From Cellulomonas hominis (GTDB lineage Bacteria > Actinomycetota > Actinomycetes > Actinomycetales > Cellulomonadaceae), in assembly GCF_014201095.1 (NCBI RefSeq), contig NZ_JACHDN010000001.1, forward strand, positions 4,154,001 through 4,218,000: a stretch of DNA of 64,000 bases. The letters run 5' to 3'. Under the pieces are notes generated by a model. It did not search any database. It was given only the letters and a program-made list of their open reading frames with translations, and was not told the DNA's origin. Positions 1-9,527 of the stretch are shown piece by piece (the stretch's first letter is position 1; each line of letters starts with the position of its first letter). The translations under genes and the position numbers were made by a program.

Positions 1-2
1 CC

Positions 3-719
3 CCGGGTGCACCGACGCGCCCGATGGCCCCCGAGCCGACCGCCACGATCACCCCGATCCTCGTCCCGCCCGCCGCGTCCGAGCCCGCGCCGACCGCCGC
101 GCACGACCCTGCGCCCGGCGCCGCTGCTGCCCACCGCGGCCGCACCGCCACCGGGTGCGGCACCTGCGGCGGCCGCCCCGGCGCGCAAGTCCGGGTCACG
201 ATCGCCGCCTCCACCCTGCTCGGCCTGGACGACCAACCCGGGGACCTCGAGGGGTACGGGCCCATCGACGCGGTCACCGCCCGGGCCCTGGCCGCCGGAG
301 GCGACTGGCAACGGATCGTCACCGACCCGCTCACCGAGCAGACCCTGGACGTCGGACGGCGCCGGTACCGACCACCGGCAGCGTTGGACGAGCACGTGCG
401 GGTGCGGGACAAGACCTGCGCCGCACCCGGCTGCACCGTGCCCGCCACCCGCACCGACCTGGACCACACGATCGCCTACCACCCGCAACCCGGCGCCCCA
501 CCCGACACACCCCTGGATGGCACCGACGCGGGCAACCTCGGGCCGCTGTGCCGCGCGCACCACCGGCTCAAGACCGTCGGCGGGTTCCGGCTGCGGCAGA
601 TCGAACCCGGCCTGTTCGAGTGGATCACCCGCACCGGCCACCGCTACCTCGTACGCCCCGGCACCGGACGCTCCCTCCACACGACCACCGTCCCCCACGA
701 CGCCGAACCACCGTTCTGA
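3..719 (+). CDS. DUF222/HNH endonuclease family protein, 3' end only
   Basis: The frame is open from the first bases of the window, so the 5' part is cut off; an internal ATG at 24 is probably not the true start. The visible C-terminal part has the HNH signature of the 13E12-repeat/DUF222 proteins: a CAAPGC knuckle, then LDHTIAYHP, then NLGPLCRAHHRLKT, followed by the usual short tail of Trp, His and Tyr residues. Proteins of this family are very common and multicopy in Micrococcales and mycobacteria; they are presumed nucleases, often linked to mobile DNA, but their function is poorly established. The N-terminal DUF222 helical region lies outside the window. Confidence 0.85.
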   Translation, partial: PGAPTRPMAPEPTATITPILVPPAASEPAPTAAHDPAPGAAAAHRGRTATGCGTCGGRPGAQVRVTIAASTLLGLDDQPGDLEGYGPIDAVTARALAAGGDWQRIVTDPLTEQTLDVGRRRYRPPAALDEHVRVRDKTCAAPGCTVPATRTDLDHTIAYHPQPGAPPDTPLDGTDAGNLGPLCRAHHRLKTVGGFRLRQIEPGLFEWITRTGHRYLVRPGTGRSLHTTTVPHDAEPPF

Positions 720-854
720 CACCACCACGCACCCACCGAGCGCGTCCCCCGGGGGCACGCCACGCCGCGGGCGCGTAGGGTCGGCAAGATCAGCGCCCCG
801 GAGTCAGGACACGCCGCACCGGGGCCACCCGAGGATGGACGGGGGCACCGTCCG

Positions 855-1508
855 ATGCCCGATGTGACCGGCGTGCAACCCGCGCTCAGCCTGGGGACCC
901 GGGCGGTCGGCGGCGCGTTCACGCTCGACCTGCGGACCGGCACCTGGTGGTGGTCCGACGAGGTGTACGCGATCCACGGCTTCGCGCCGCACGAGGTGGT
1001 CCCGACGACGGAGCTCCTGCTCGCCCACAAGCACCCCGACGACCGCGAGCGGGTGCTGGACGTCCTGGACCGCGCGACCCGGACGGGCGCCGCCTTCTCG
1101 TGCGTGCACCGGATCCGGGACGCCCAGGGCCGGGACCGCGTGGTGACGGTGGTCGGCGAGGGTGTCGGCACGCTGGACGGCGGCGGGCCGGCGGAGCTGC
1201 ACGGGTTCGTCGTGGACGTGACGGACGTGGTGCGCGACGAGGCGCAGGCCGCCGCGACGACGTCGATCGCCGCGTCCGCGCAGAGCCGCGCGTCGATCGA
1301 CCAGGCGTGCGGGGTGCTCGCGTTCACCTACGGGACCGACCCGGAGGCAGGGTTCGCGATGTTGCGCGCTGCCTCCAACGACGCGAACGTCCCGCTGCGG
1401 GTGCTCGCGGCGGCCATCGTGGGGGCGCTGCCGGCGCTGCACGGGCAGACCGGCCGGGTCACGGCGTTCCTCGACGGGCTGCTGGCTCCGTCGCACCGGC
1501 CGACCTGA
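855..1508 (+). CDS. PAS and ANTAR domain regulator
   Basis: A 217-residue protein. Residues about 20-120 form a PAS fold-3 sensor (TWWWSDEVYAIHGF near the start, HPDDRERV, then HRIRDAQGRDR), a small-ligand or redox sensing domain. The last 70 residues carry an ANTAR motif (SRASIDQACGVLAF, then LRAASNDANVPLRVLA), an RNA-binding domain that acts by transcription antitermination on two-hexaloop RNA targets. PAS-ANTAR proteins of this kind are frequent in actinomycetes. No target hairpin was recognised next to it. It stands alone between the HNH gene and the UbiA cluster. The ATG start lacks a strong ribosome site, so the exact N-terminus is moderately sure. Confidence 0.85.
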   Translation: MPDVTGVQPALSLGTRAVGGAFTLDLRTGTWWWSDEVYAIHGFAPHEVVPTTELLLAHKHPDDRERVLDVLDRATRTGAAFSCVHRIRDAQGRDRVVTVVGEGVGTLDGGGPAELHGFVVDVTDVVRDEAQAAATTSIAASAQSRASIDQACGVLAFTYGTDPEAGFAMLRAASNDANVPLRVLAAAIVGALPALHGQTGRVTAFLDGLLAPSHRPT

Positions 1509-1611
1509 GCGGGGCGGCGACCGGGGACGTCACCCGTGGTGGGCGACGCGCGCGCGGGCGGCGACGGGGTGCGGCAGGATGGCGCCGCACCGCCGCCGAC
1601 CAGGGAGCGAG

Positions 1612-2517
1612 ATGCCGCGACCGCCCGCCCCGGAGCCGTCGGGCGTCCAGGGCCCCACGGGCACCGAGGGCCCCACGGGCGCCCGGGACCGTCCGCGTCG
1701 TCGCGCGCTCGCCCTCGTCCGCGCCGCCCACGCCGGGCCGGCGGTCGCGGTCACGCTGTTCGCCGGCGCGTACGCGGCGGGTGCCGCCGGGGCGGACGCC
1801 GGCCGGGCGGTGCTCGTCGCGGCGGCGGTGCTCGCGGGGCAGCTCTCGGTGGGCTGGTCGAACGACTGGATCGACGCGGACCGGGACCTCGCGGTGGGCC
1901 GGGCTGACAAACCGGTCGTGGCCGGTGACCTGTCCCCCGCCCTGCTGCGACGGGCGGCGTTCCTGGCAGCGGGGGCGTGCGTCGCGCTGTCGCTCGCGCT
2001 CGGTCCGGCGGCGGCCGCGCTGCACGTCGCCCTCGTCGCGGTCGCGTGGGCGTACAACGCGCGGCTGAAGTCGACGGTGTGGTCGTGGGCGCCGTACGCG
2101 GTGGCGTTCGGCGGGCTTCCGTCGGTGGCGACGCTCGGGGTGCCGGGCGGGGCGGACCTCGCGCCCTGGTGGGTGACCGCGGGCGGTGCGCTGCTCGGCG
2201 TGGGGGCGCACCTGGCGAACGTGCTGCCGGACCTGGAGGACGACGCCGCGACGGGGGTCCGGGGGCTGCCGCACCGGCTCGGTCGGCGGGGCACGGCGTT
2301 CGGCGCCGCGGGTGTGCTGCTCGCGGCGGTGCTCGTCGTCGTGCTGGGCCCGGCGGGAGCACCGGGTGGGGCGGGGGTGGTCGCGCTCGTGGCGGCGCCC
2401 GTGCTCACCGGGTCGGCCGTGTGGGTGGCGCTGCGCAGGACGACGAGCCGGTGGCCGTTCACGGCGGCGATCCTCACCGCGGGACTGGCGGTCGTGCTGC
2501 TCGTCGCGACGGGTTGA
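1612..2517 (+). CDS. UbiA-family prenyltransferase
   Basis: A 301-residue integral membrane protein of the UbiA superfamily, which transfers a polyprenyl chain from its diphosphate to an aromatic or lipid acceptor. The first aspartate-rich motif is NDWIDADRD (residues 84-92) and the second is DLEDD (207-211); both bind magnesium diphosphate. About eight hydrophobic segments follow the Pro/Arg-rich N-terminus. The start at 1612 is preceded by GGGAGCGAG; an ATG at 1579 in the same frame is less likely. It is followed after 125 bases by a type III polyketide synthase, a methyltransferase and a flavoprotein, so the acceptor is probably the phenolic product of that set rather than the standard menaquinone or heme substrates. 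That role is an inference. Confidence 0.85.
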   Translation: MPRPPAPEPSGVQGPTGTEGPTGARDRPRRRALALVRAAHAGPAVAVTLFAGAYAAGAAGADAGRAVLVAAAVLAGQLSVGWSNDWIDADRDLAVGRADKPVVAGDLSPALLRRAAFLAAGACVALSLALGPAAAALHVALVAVAWAYNARLKSTVWSWAPYAVAFGGLPSVATLGVPGGADLAPWWVTAGGALLGVGAHLANVLPDLEDDAATGVRGLPHRLGRRGTAFGAAGVLLAAVLVVVLGPAGAPGGAGVVALVAAPVLTGSAVWVALRRTTSRWPFTAAILTAGLAVVLLVATG

Positions 2518-2642
2518 TGGGCTGCGCGACCGACCGGCTGACGCGAAGGAGTCCCGCCGCAGCCGGGCCCTGCCCCTGCGGCCTGCCCCGCGGCGGGTGC
2601 CCGCGGTCGCGCGCGCGGGACGGCCGGGGCAGGATCGCGACC

Positions 2643-3725
2643 ATGTCCCGGATCGTGGCAGTCGCCCCGGCGCTCCCCACGCACGTCTACCCGCAGGCGG
2701 AGATCAGCGCCGAGATCGGCGGCCTGCTGACCCGCGACCCGGGGCGGCGCGCGCTGCTCGACCGGGTGCACGCGTCCTCCGGCATCGAGACCCGGCACCT
2801 GGCGCTGCCGCTGGAGAAGTACGCCGGGCTGTCGTCGTTCGGGGAGTCGAACGACCTGTTCCTCCGGGAGGGTGCCGAGCTGGCCCGCCGCGCGGTGCTG
2901 GACGCGCTGGACGCGGCAGCGCTGCGCCCGGCGGACGTCGACGTGCTGGTGTTCACGACGGTCACCGGCGTGTCCGCGCCGTCGCTGGACGCGCTGCTGG
3001 TCGAGCCGCTCGGGCTGCGGCCGGATGTGCGCCGGGTGCCGTCCTTCGGGCTGGGGTGCGCGGGCGGGGCTGCGGGGTTGGGCATCGTGGCGGACCATCT
3101 GGCGGCGCACCCGGACGCGGTGGCGGTGCTGCTGTCGGTGGAGCTGTGCTCGCTGACGTTCCAGCAGGACGACGACTCGACGGCGAACCTCGTGGCGAGC
3201 GGCCTGTTCGGGGACGGCGCAGCGGCGGCGGTGCTGGTCGGCGAGGCGCGCGCGGCGGCGACCGGTGCGGCCGGCGTGGACGGTCCGGAGGTCGTGGGCG
3301 CCCGGAGCGTCCTGTACCCGGGCACGACCGGGGAGCTCGGCTGGCAGGTCGGCGGCTCGGGGCTGCGGATCGTGCTGTCGGGCGGGATGGCGGACACCGT
3401 CGCGGCGCACGCCGCGGGCGACGTCGCTGCGCTGCTCGCCCCGCTGGGCGCCACGGCGGCGGACGTGGACCGCTGGGTGGTGCACCCCGGCGGTCCGAAG
3501 ATCCTCGACGCCGTGCAGGAGTCCCTCGGCCTGCCGGAGGGCGCCCTCGCGGTGAGCCGCGCGACGCTGGCCCGCACGGGGAACCTGTCGTCGGCGGCGG
3601 TGCTGCACGTGCTCGCCGCCACGGAGCCCGGGCCGCCGGGCGGGCTGGGCGTGGTGCTGGCGTTCGGTCCGGGTGTCGGGGCGGAGCTGGTGGCGCTGCG
3701 CTGGCCGGGGCGGGCCGCGGCGTGA
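2643..3725 (+). CDS. Type III polyketide synthase (chalcone/alkylresorcinol synthase-like)
   Basis: A 360-residue thiolase-fold enzyme of the chalcone synthase superfamily, which condenses an acyl-CoA starter with malonyl-CoA and cyclises the chain to a phenol or pyrone. The catalytic triad is visible: Cys139 in SFGLGCAGGAAG, His281 in VVHPGGPK and Asn314 in TGNLSSAA. The length is slightly below the family norm of 350-400. ATG at 2643 is the first start that gives a normal N-terminus; the frame is open upstream without homology. It overlaps the methyltransferase gene by 4 bases. The order polyketide synthase, ICMT-type methyltransferase, flavoprotein matches the layout of the Streptomyces srsABC phenolic-lipid operon, so an alkylresorcinol or alkylpyrone product is most likely. 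Confidence 0.9.
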   Translation: MSRIVAVAPALPTHVYPQAEISAEIGGLLTRDPGRRALLDRVHASSGIETRHLALPLEKYAGLSSFGESNDLFLREGAELARRAVLDALDAAALRPADVDVLVFTTVTGVSAPSLDALLVEPLGLRPDVRRVPSFGLGCAGGAAGLGIVADHLAAHPDAVAVLLSVELCSLTFQQDDDSTANLVASGLFGDGAAAAVLVGEARAAATGAAGVDGPEVVGARSVLYPGTTGELGWQVGGSGLRIVLSGGMADTVAAHAAGDVAALLAPLGATAADVDRWVVHPGGPKILDAVQESLGLPEGALAVSRATLARTGNLSSAAVLHVLAATEPGPPGGLGVVLAFGPGVGAELVALRWPGRAAA

Positions 3726-4246
3726 CCTCCGTCGCGTGGTTCGACCTGCTGGTGGCCCTCACCGCCGTCGAGCGGCTGGCCGAGCTGGTGGTGTCCGCCC
3801 GCAACGCCCGGTGGTCGTCCGCCCGCGGCGGCGTCGAGTCCGGTCGCGGGCACTTCCCCGCGATGGTGGCGCTGCACACCGGCCTGCTCGTCGCGTGCGT
3901 GGTCGAGGTCCACGCCGCGGACCGGCCGTTCCTGCCGTGGCTGGGCTGGCCGGCGCTGGTGCTCGTGCTGGCGAGCCAGGGGCTGCGGTGGTGGTGCATC
4001 GCGACGCTCGGCCCGCGCTGGAACACCCGGGTGATCGTGGTGCCCGGCCTGCCGCTGGTGCACCGCGGGCCGTACCGGTGGCTGTCGCACCCGAACTACG
4101 TCGCCGTGGTCGTCGAGGGGCTCGCCCTCCCGCTGGTGCACACCGCGTGGGTGACGGCGCTCGGGTTCACGGTGCTGAACGCGGTGCTGCTGCTGGGCTT
4201 CCGCATCCCGGCGGAGGAGCGCGCACTCGCCGCGGCAGGGCGCTGA
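3722..4246 (+). CDS. Isoprenylcysteine carboxyl methyltransferase (ICMT)-family protein
   Basis: A 174-residue membrane protein. The C-terminal half has the ICMT/phosphatidylethanolamine methyltransferase signature: GPRWNTRVIVVPG, then HRGPYRWLSHPNYVAV and a terminal EERAL, which bind S-adenosylmethionine at the membrane face. Four or five hydrophobic segments are visible. The GTG start overlaps the TGA of the polyketide synthase gene (GTGA), which implies translational coupling. In Streptomyces the analogous protein SrsB O-methylates alkylresorcinols made by the neighbouring type III polyketide synthase, so O-methylation of a phenolic hydroxyl is the likely role here. That substrate is inferred from context only. 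Confidence 0.8.
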   Translation: MTSVAWFDLLVALTAVERLAELVVSARNARWSSARGGVESGRGHFPAMVALHTGLLVACVVEVHAADRPFLPWLGWPALVLVLASQGLRWWCIATLGPRWNTRVIVVPGLPLVHRGPYRWLSHPNYVAVVVEGLALPLVHTAWVTALGFTVLNAVLLLGFRIPAEERALAAAGR

Positions 4247-4247
4247 C

Positions 4248-5279
4248 GTGGCGGCGACGCCGGACGTCGACGTGCTCGTGGCCGGCGGCGGGCCGGTGGG
4301 GCTGGCCGCCGCGATCGAGGCGCGCCTCGCCGGGCTGACCGCCCTGGTGGTGGAGCCCCGGACCGGGTCCGTGGACAAGGCGTGCGGCGAGGGCCTGATG
4401 CCGCAGGCGGTGGCCGCGCTGGACCGGCTCGGCGTGGACCCGCCGGGGCGGCCGCTGGCCGGGATCGCCTACGTCCGGGACGACCTGCGCGCGGAGCACC
4501 GGTTCGCTGGACCCCCGGGGCGCGGGGTGCGGCGGACGACCCTGCACGCCGCGCTCGCCGCCCGCGCCGCGGATCTCGGGGTCGCACGCCTCCGCGGCCG
4601 CGTCACCGACCTGCGGCAGGACGCCGACGGCGTCGAGGCGGCCGGGGTCCGGGCGCGGTGGCTGCTGGGCTGCGACGGGCTGCACTCGACGGTGCGGCGC
4701 CTGACCGGGCTCGAGGCGCCGGCCGCCCGCGGGCGGGCCCGGAGGTTCGGCGTGCGCCGGCACTACCGGGTGGCGCCGTGGACCGACCTGGTCGAGGTGC
4801 ACTGGGGCCGCCGCGCCGAGGCGTACGTGACGCCGGTGGCGCCCGGGCTGGTCGGCGTCGCGCTGCTGGGACCGTCGCCGATCGACGTCGACGCGGAGCT
4901 GGCCGGGATGCCGGTGCTCGCCGCACGCCTGGCCGGTGCCCCCGTGGACGCGGCCGACCGGGGCGCGGGGCCGCTGCGGCAGCGCACCCGCGCCAGGACG
5001 GCGGGGCGGGTGCTGCTGGTCGGCGACGCCTCCGGCTACGTGGACGCGCTGACCGGCGAGGGCCTGCGCCTCGGCTTCGCGCAGGCGCGCGCGGCCGTGG
5101 CGCACCGCGACGACCCGGTGGGGTACGAGCGGGCGTGGGCCGCGGCGACGCGGGACTACCGGCTGCTCACGAGCACGCTGGTGGCCGCCGCGACGTCGCC
5201 GCTGCGCGGGGCGCTCGTGCCCGCGGCGGTCCGGCTGCCGCCGGTGTTCGCCGGGGCGGTGGAGCGGCTGGCGCGCTGA
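4248..5279 (+). CDS. FAD-dependent oxidoreductase/monooxygenase
   Basis: A 343-residue flavoprotein of the p-hydroxybenzoate hydroxylase fold. The N-terminal dinucleotide site is VLVAGGGPVGLAAA (residues about 8-21), and the second FAD motif is LLVGDASGYVDALTGEGL (about 256-273). The sequence around CGEGLMPQA resembles the geranylgeranyl-reductase and aromatic hydroxylase branches. It starts with GTG one base after the methyltransferase stop, so it belongs to the same transcript. By analogy with SrsC of Streptomyces, it may hydroxylate a methylated phenol to a hydroquinone that oxidises to a quinone; reduction of a prenyl chain is the main alternative. Its C-terminus ends 14 bases from the convergent iron permease gene. 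Confidence 0.85.
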   Translation: MAATPDVDVLVAGGGPVGLAAAIEARLAGLTALVVEPRTGSVDKACGEGLMPQAVAALDRLGVDPPGRPLAGIAYVRDDLRAEHRFAGPPGRGVRRTTLHAALAARAADLGVARLRGRVTDLRQDADGVEAAGVRARWLLGCDGLHSTVRRLTGLEAPAARGRARRFGVRRHYRVAPWTDLVEVHWGRRAEAYVTPVAPGLVGVALLGPSPIDVDAELAGMPVLAARLAGAPVDAADRGAGPLRQRTRARTAGRVLLVGDASGYVDALTGEGLRLGFAQARAAVAHRDDPVGYERAWAAATRDYRLLTSTLVAAATSPLRGALVPAAVRLPPVFAGAVERLAR

Positions 5280-5293
5280 GGCGCCCCGCCGGG

Positions 5294-7423
5294 TCAGCGG
5301 CCCCGCGCCACCCGCATCCGCCAGAGCAGCCACAGGAAGTACGGCGTCCCCACGACGGCCGTGACGAGCCCGGCGGGCAGCTGGGCCGGGGCGATCGCGG
5401 TCCGGCCGACCGCGTCCGCGATGCCGACGAGCGCCGCGCCCAGCACGACCGTCATCGGCAGCAGCCAGCGGTGCCGCTTGCCGATGAGCATCCGCGCGGC
5501 GTGCGGGGCCACCAGCCCGACGAACACCACGGGGCCGATCGCGGCGGTCGCCGCGGCGGTGAGCAGCACGGCGACGCCGACGTGCAGCGCCCGGCTGCGC
5601 GGCAGGTCGACGCCGAGCACCCGCGGGGTCACGTCGTCCACCTGCACGAGGTCCAGGTCGCGGTGCGTGCGCGCGACGACCAGCACCCCGGCCAGCAGCG
5701 CGACCGCCATCGGGACGAGCTGCGGCAGCCCGGCGCCGAACGTCGAGCCGCCGAGCCAGGTGATGGCGCGGTTCTGGTTCCACGGGTCGGTGCGCACGAG
5801 CAGCAGCGTCGTGACCGCGCTGGCCGCCGCCCCGGTGCCGAGGCCCACCAGCACCATGCGGCCCGACGCCAGCCCCGTCCCGGCGGTGACCCCGAAGACC
5901 AGCAGCCCGGCGAGGACGGCACCGACCACGGCGCCGGCGAACACCGCCGCGAACGACGGCGCGCCCGCCGCGACGATGACGACGACGGCGCCGAGGCCCG
6001 CGGCGTGCGAGACGCCCAGGACGCCCGGGTCGGCCAGCGGGTTCCGCGTGACGGTCTGCACCAGGCCGCCGGCCAGCGCGAGGCACGCCCCCGCCAGCAG
6101 CGCCGCGGCAACGCGCGGGACCCGCGAGTCCAGGACGATGTCCAGCCGCACGGACGCCCGCCCCGCGAGCCAGTTGTGCACGTCGCCGAGCAGGACCGTC
6201 GAGTCGCCGAGCAGGACGCCGGCGACCAGGACGCCCGCCAGCAGGACCAGCGCCGCCCCGAGCAGCAGCGCGGGGGCGCGGCGGGACAGCGGGCTCCCGG
6301 CGCGCAGGGTGACGAGGGTGTCCGGCTCCAGCGCGGTGCGGGCGCGGCGGGCGAGCACGATCAGCGCGACCGCGCCGATGAGGCTGGTGACCACGCCGGT
6401 CGGGACGGTCACGCCGCTGATCGGGCCGAAGACCGCCCGCAGCGCGACGTCCGCGGTCAGCACGAGGGCGGTGCCCGCGACGGCGGCGGCGGGGATGAGC
6501 AGCCGGTGCTTCGTCAGCGGCCGGACCCAGGTGGCGAGCAGCCGGACCAGCAGGGGCGCGCACAGGCCGACGAAGCCGATCGGGCCGGTGACCGTGACCG
6601 CGCAGGTGGCCAGCAGCACGGCGAGGAGCACGGTGACCAGCCGCGTGCGGACCACGTCCACGCCGAGCGACCGCGCGGCGTCGTCGCCGAGCTGCAGCAG
6701 GTCCAGGCGGCGCGCCACCAGCAGCAGGCCCGCGAACGCGAGCACCACGATCGGCGCGACGGTCCGCACGGTGCCCATGCCGTTCTGCCCGAGCGAACCC
6801 GCGCCCCAGGCGAACAGCCCCTGCGTCTCCCAGGGGAACAGCACGAGCAGGGCCTGCGTGACGGACGACAGGCCGAGGGTGATGGCCGAGCCGGCGAGCA
6901 CCAGCCGCACCGGCGACGCCCCGGCCCCGCCCGACAGCCCGATGACCACACCGGCCGCGGCGAGGCCGCCCGCGAACGCGACCACGACCCCGGGCAGCGC
7001 GCCGAGGCTCGCCCCGACGACCGCGGCGGCCGTGACCGCCAGGTGCGCGCCCGAGTTCACCGCGAGGGTGTCCGGGGCGGCGAGCGGGTTGCGGGCCACG
7101 CCCTGGAGGGCGGCGCCGGACGCGCCGAGCGCGCACCCGACGAGGACGCCCGCCGCGAGGCGGGGCAGGCGGGAGGCCGTGACCACCGCAGCCGCCTGGT
7201 CCAGCCCGCCCTGCCCGGTGAGGGCGCGCCAGAGCGCGCCGACGGTGACGTCGGCGGTGCCCTGGGTGAGGTGCCACGCGGCGGCTGCGACCAGCCAGGC
7301 CACGAGCAGGCCGAGCACCAGGAGGGCGCGCAGCCGGTGGCGCGCCGGGGCGGGGGCGGGCGCGGCCGCCGGCCCGGACGACGCGGGGGCGTCCGGGCCG
7401 GCGGCCGGCGGTGCGGTGGTCAC
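5294..7423 (-). CDS. FecCD-type iron-siderophore ABC permease, fused double subunit
   Basis: A 709-residue membrane protein with two tandem FecCD/BtuC-type permease units in one chain, the arrangement of FhuB. Unit one has VARNPLAAPDTLAVNSGAHL and later GPIGFVGLCAPLLVRLL; unit two repeats these as VTRNPLADPGVLGVSHAAGL and GPVVFVGLVAPHAARML, about 330 residues further on. These are the binding-protein and ATPase contact regions. About 18-20 membrane segments are expected. It is the last gene of the operon, 11 bases after the binding protein gene, and would move a ferric siderophore across the membrane. No separate second permease gene is needed or present. Confidence 0.92.
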   Translation of the reverse strand: MTTAPPAAGPDAPASSGPAAAPAPAPARHRLRALLVLGLLVAWLVAAAAWHLTQGTADVTVGALWRALTGQGGLDQAAAVVTASRLPRLAAGVLVGCALGASGAALQGVARNPLAAPDTLAVNSGAHLAVTAAAVVGASLGALPGVVVAFAGGLAAAGVVIGLSGGAGASPVRLVLAGSAITLGLSSVTQALLVLFPWETQGLFAWGAGSLGQNGMGTVRTVAPIVVLAFAGLLLVARRLDLLQLGDDAARSLGVDVVRTRLVTVLLAVLLATCAVTVTGPIGFVGLCAPLLVRLLATWVRPLTKHRLLIPAAAVAGTALVLTADVALRAVFGPISGVTVPTGVVTSLIGAVALIVLARRARTALEPDTLVTLRAGSPLSRRAPALLLGAALVLLAGVLVAGVLLGDSTVLLGDVHNWLAGRASVRLDIVLDSRVPRVAAALLAGACLALAGGLVQTVTRNPLADPGVLGVSHAAGLGAVVVIVAAGAPSFAAVFAGAVVGAVLAGLLVFGVTAGTGLASGRMVLVGLGTGAAASAVTTLLLVRTDPWNQNRAITWLGGSTFGAGLPQLVPMAVALLAGVLVVARTHRDLDLVQVDDVTPRVLGVDLPRSRALHVGVAVLLTAAATAAIGPVVFVGLVAPHAARMLIGKRHRWLLPMTVVLGAALVGIADAVGRTAIAPAQLPAGLVTAVVGTPYFLWLLWRMRVARGR

Positions 7424-7433
7424 GGTGCCGGCG

Positions 7434-8447
7434 TCACTCGGCCGACGAGGGCGCCGTCAGCTGGGCCACCAGGTCGTCCGACCACGCGGCGAGCGACTCC
7501 GGGCCGCCGTACGCCCAGATGCCGACGCCCGCGCGGTACACGTGGCCCTCCTGCACGAAGGGCAGCGACTGCCAGACCGGGTTGCTCGCGAGGGTCGTCT
7601 CGACGACGTCGTCCTCGTCGTCGTTGCCCCAGTACAGGAAGCGGGTGTCGGCCGGGAGGGCGGTCAGGCCCTCGACGTCGACGTAGGACAGGCCGTAGGC
7701 GTCGTCGCCCGGGTCCTCGGTCGCGGAGCCGAGGCCCATCTCCGTCGCGACGGCCTGGAAGGCGCTGCGCGGGCCGTGCATGCGGATCGTGACGTTCGCG
7801 CCCTCGGCGTACGGCGAGGCGAACACGACCGGCGCGCCCTCCAGCCCGGCGTCCGCGATCGCGGCGGCGTTGTCGGCGATCGTCTGCTCGGTGGCCGCGA
7901 CCACCTCGTCGGCCGCGTCCTCCGCGCCGACGAGGGTCGCGATGTCGCGGAACGTGTCCTCGACGTAGCCCAGCGGGTCGGCCGCGTCGGCGCCGTCGAA
8001 CAGCGCGATCGGGGCGATGCGGGCCATCTGCTCCATGGCGCCCTCGGGGATCGAGCTGGTCACGCCGACGATGAGGTCGGGCTCCAGGCCGGCGATGGCC
8101 TCGACCGAGGGCTCGCCGCGGGTGCCGACGTCCTCGGGCTCGGTGCTGAGCGGGACGCTGGTGCCGACCCACGAGGTGTAGCCCGCGACGTCCGCGGCCC
8201 CCACCGGCTCGACGCCGAGCGACGCGAGCATCTCGGTCTGCATCCACTCCAGCGACACGACCCGGGTGGCTGGCGCGTCGAGCTCGACGGTCTCGCCGCG
8301 GTCGTCCGTGATGGACACCGGGCCGCCGGCGGCGGTGGAGCCCGCGTCGCCGGCGGGCTCGCTGGGCTCGTCGGTGGTGCCGCAGGCCGCCAGGGCGGTC
8401 ATCGCGCCGACGGCCAGCAGGGCCGCGAGCGTGCGTCGGGTGGTCAT
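7434..8447 (-). CDS. Iron-siderophore ABC transporter substrate-binding lipoprotein
   Basis: A 337-residue class III binding protein (FhuD/FepB/BtuF type). The N-terminus is a lipoprotein signal with Arg residues at 4-5 and the lipobox LAAC at about 18-21, followed by an acidic linker. The mature part has the typical ATRVVSLEWMQTEMLASLG entry strand, the conserved GTRGEPSVEAIAGLEPDLIV helix-loop, and a C-terminal lobe ending in LAAWSDDLVAQL. It is placed between the ATPase and the double permease genes on the minus strand. It would be anchored on the outer face of the membrane and bind a ferric siderophore; which one cannot be read from sequence. Confidence 0.92.
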   Translation of the reverse strand: MTTRRTLAALLAVGAMTALAACGTTDEPSEPAGDAGSTAAGGPVSITDDRGETVELDAPATRVVSLEWMQTEMLASLGVEPVGAADVAGYTSWVGTSVPLSTEPEDVGTRGEPSVEAIAGLEPDLIVGVTSSIPEGAMEQMARIAPIALFDGADAADPLGYVEDTFRDIATLVGAEDAADEVVAATEQTIADNAAAIADAGLEGAPVVFASPYAEGANVTIRMHGPRSAFQAVATEMGLGSATEDPGDDAYGLSYVDVEGLTALPADTRFLYWGNDDEDDVVETTLASNPVWQSLPFVQEGHVYRAGVGIWAYGGPESLAAWSDDLVAQLTAPSSAE

Positions 8448-8544
8448 GGTTCCTCGTGTCTGCGCGGGAGGTGGAGGGCGCCCGCGCGTCGCGCCCGGAG
8501 TCCCCGCACCGGTCGGCGCGGGGTGGGGGGTCAGGGGGCCGGCG

Positions 8545-9411
<867 letters not shown>

Positions 9412-9422
9412 GTCTCGGGACC

Positions 9423-9441
9423 TTAGCGAAGCCTTACCTCA
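9423..9441 (-). promoter_or_regulatory. Candidate DtxR/IdeR iron box
   Basis: Read on the minus strand the site is TGAGGTAAGGCTTCGCTAA. It matches 14 of 19 positions of the known DtxR/IdeR consensus TTAGGTTAGSCTAACCTAA, including the left AGGT half, the GGCT centre and the right CTAA end. It sits 12 bases before the first start codon of the iron-siderophore ABC operon, where a bound repressor would block transcription. Such placement is typical for actinobacterial iron-uptake genes. The repressor gene itself is not in the window. Confidence 0.65.
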
Positions 9442-9527
9442 GAAGTCCATCGGGCGTCCGCGGGGTGGCAGGTGGCCGCAGCCAAATCCCGGGACGCTCC
9501 CCCGCCCGCGCCGCTACCGTGCGCCGC

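Noticed and set aside
1579..1611. Earlier ATG for the UbiA gene
   Set aside because: The eleven added residues are basic and unsupported, and the ribosome site GGGAGCGAG precedes ATG 1612.
4382..7792. A 1136-codon plus-strand frame over the flavoprotein and iron permease genes
   Set aside because: It is Arg/Gly/Pro-rich without any domain and covers genes with clear motifs on both strands; a product of the high GC content.
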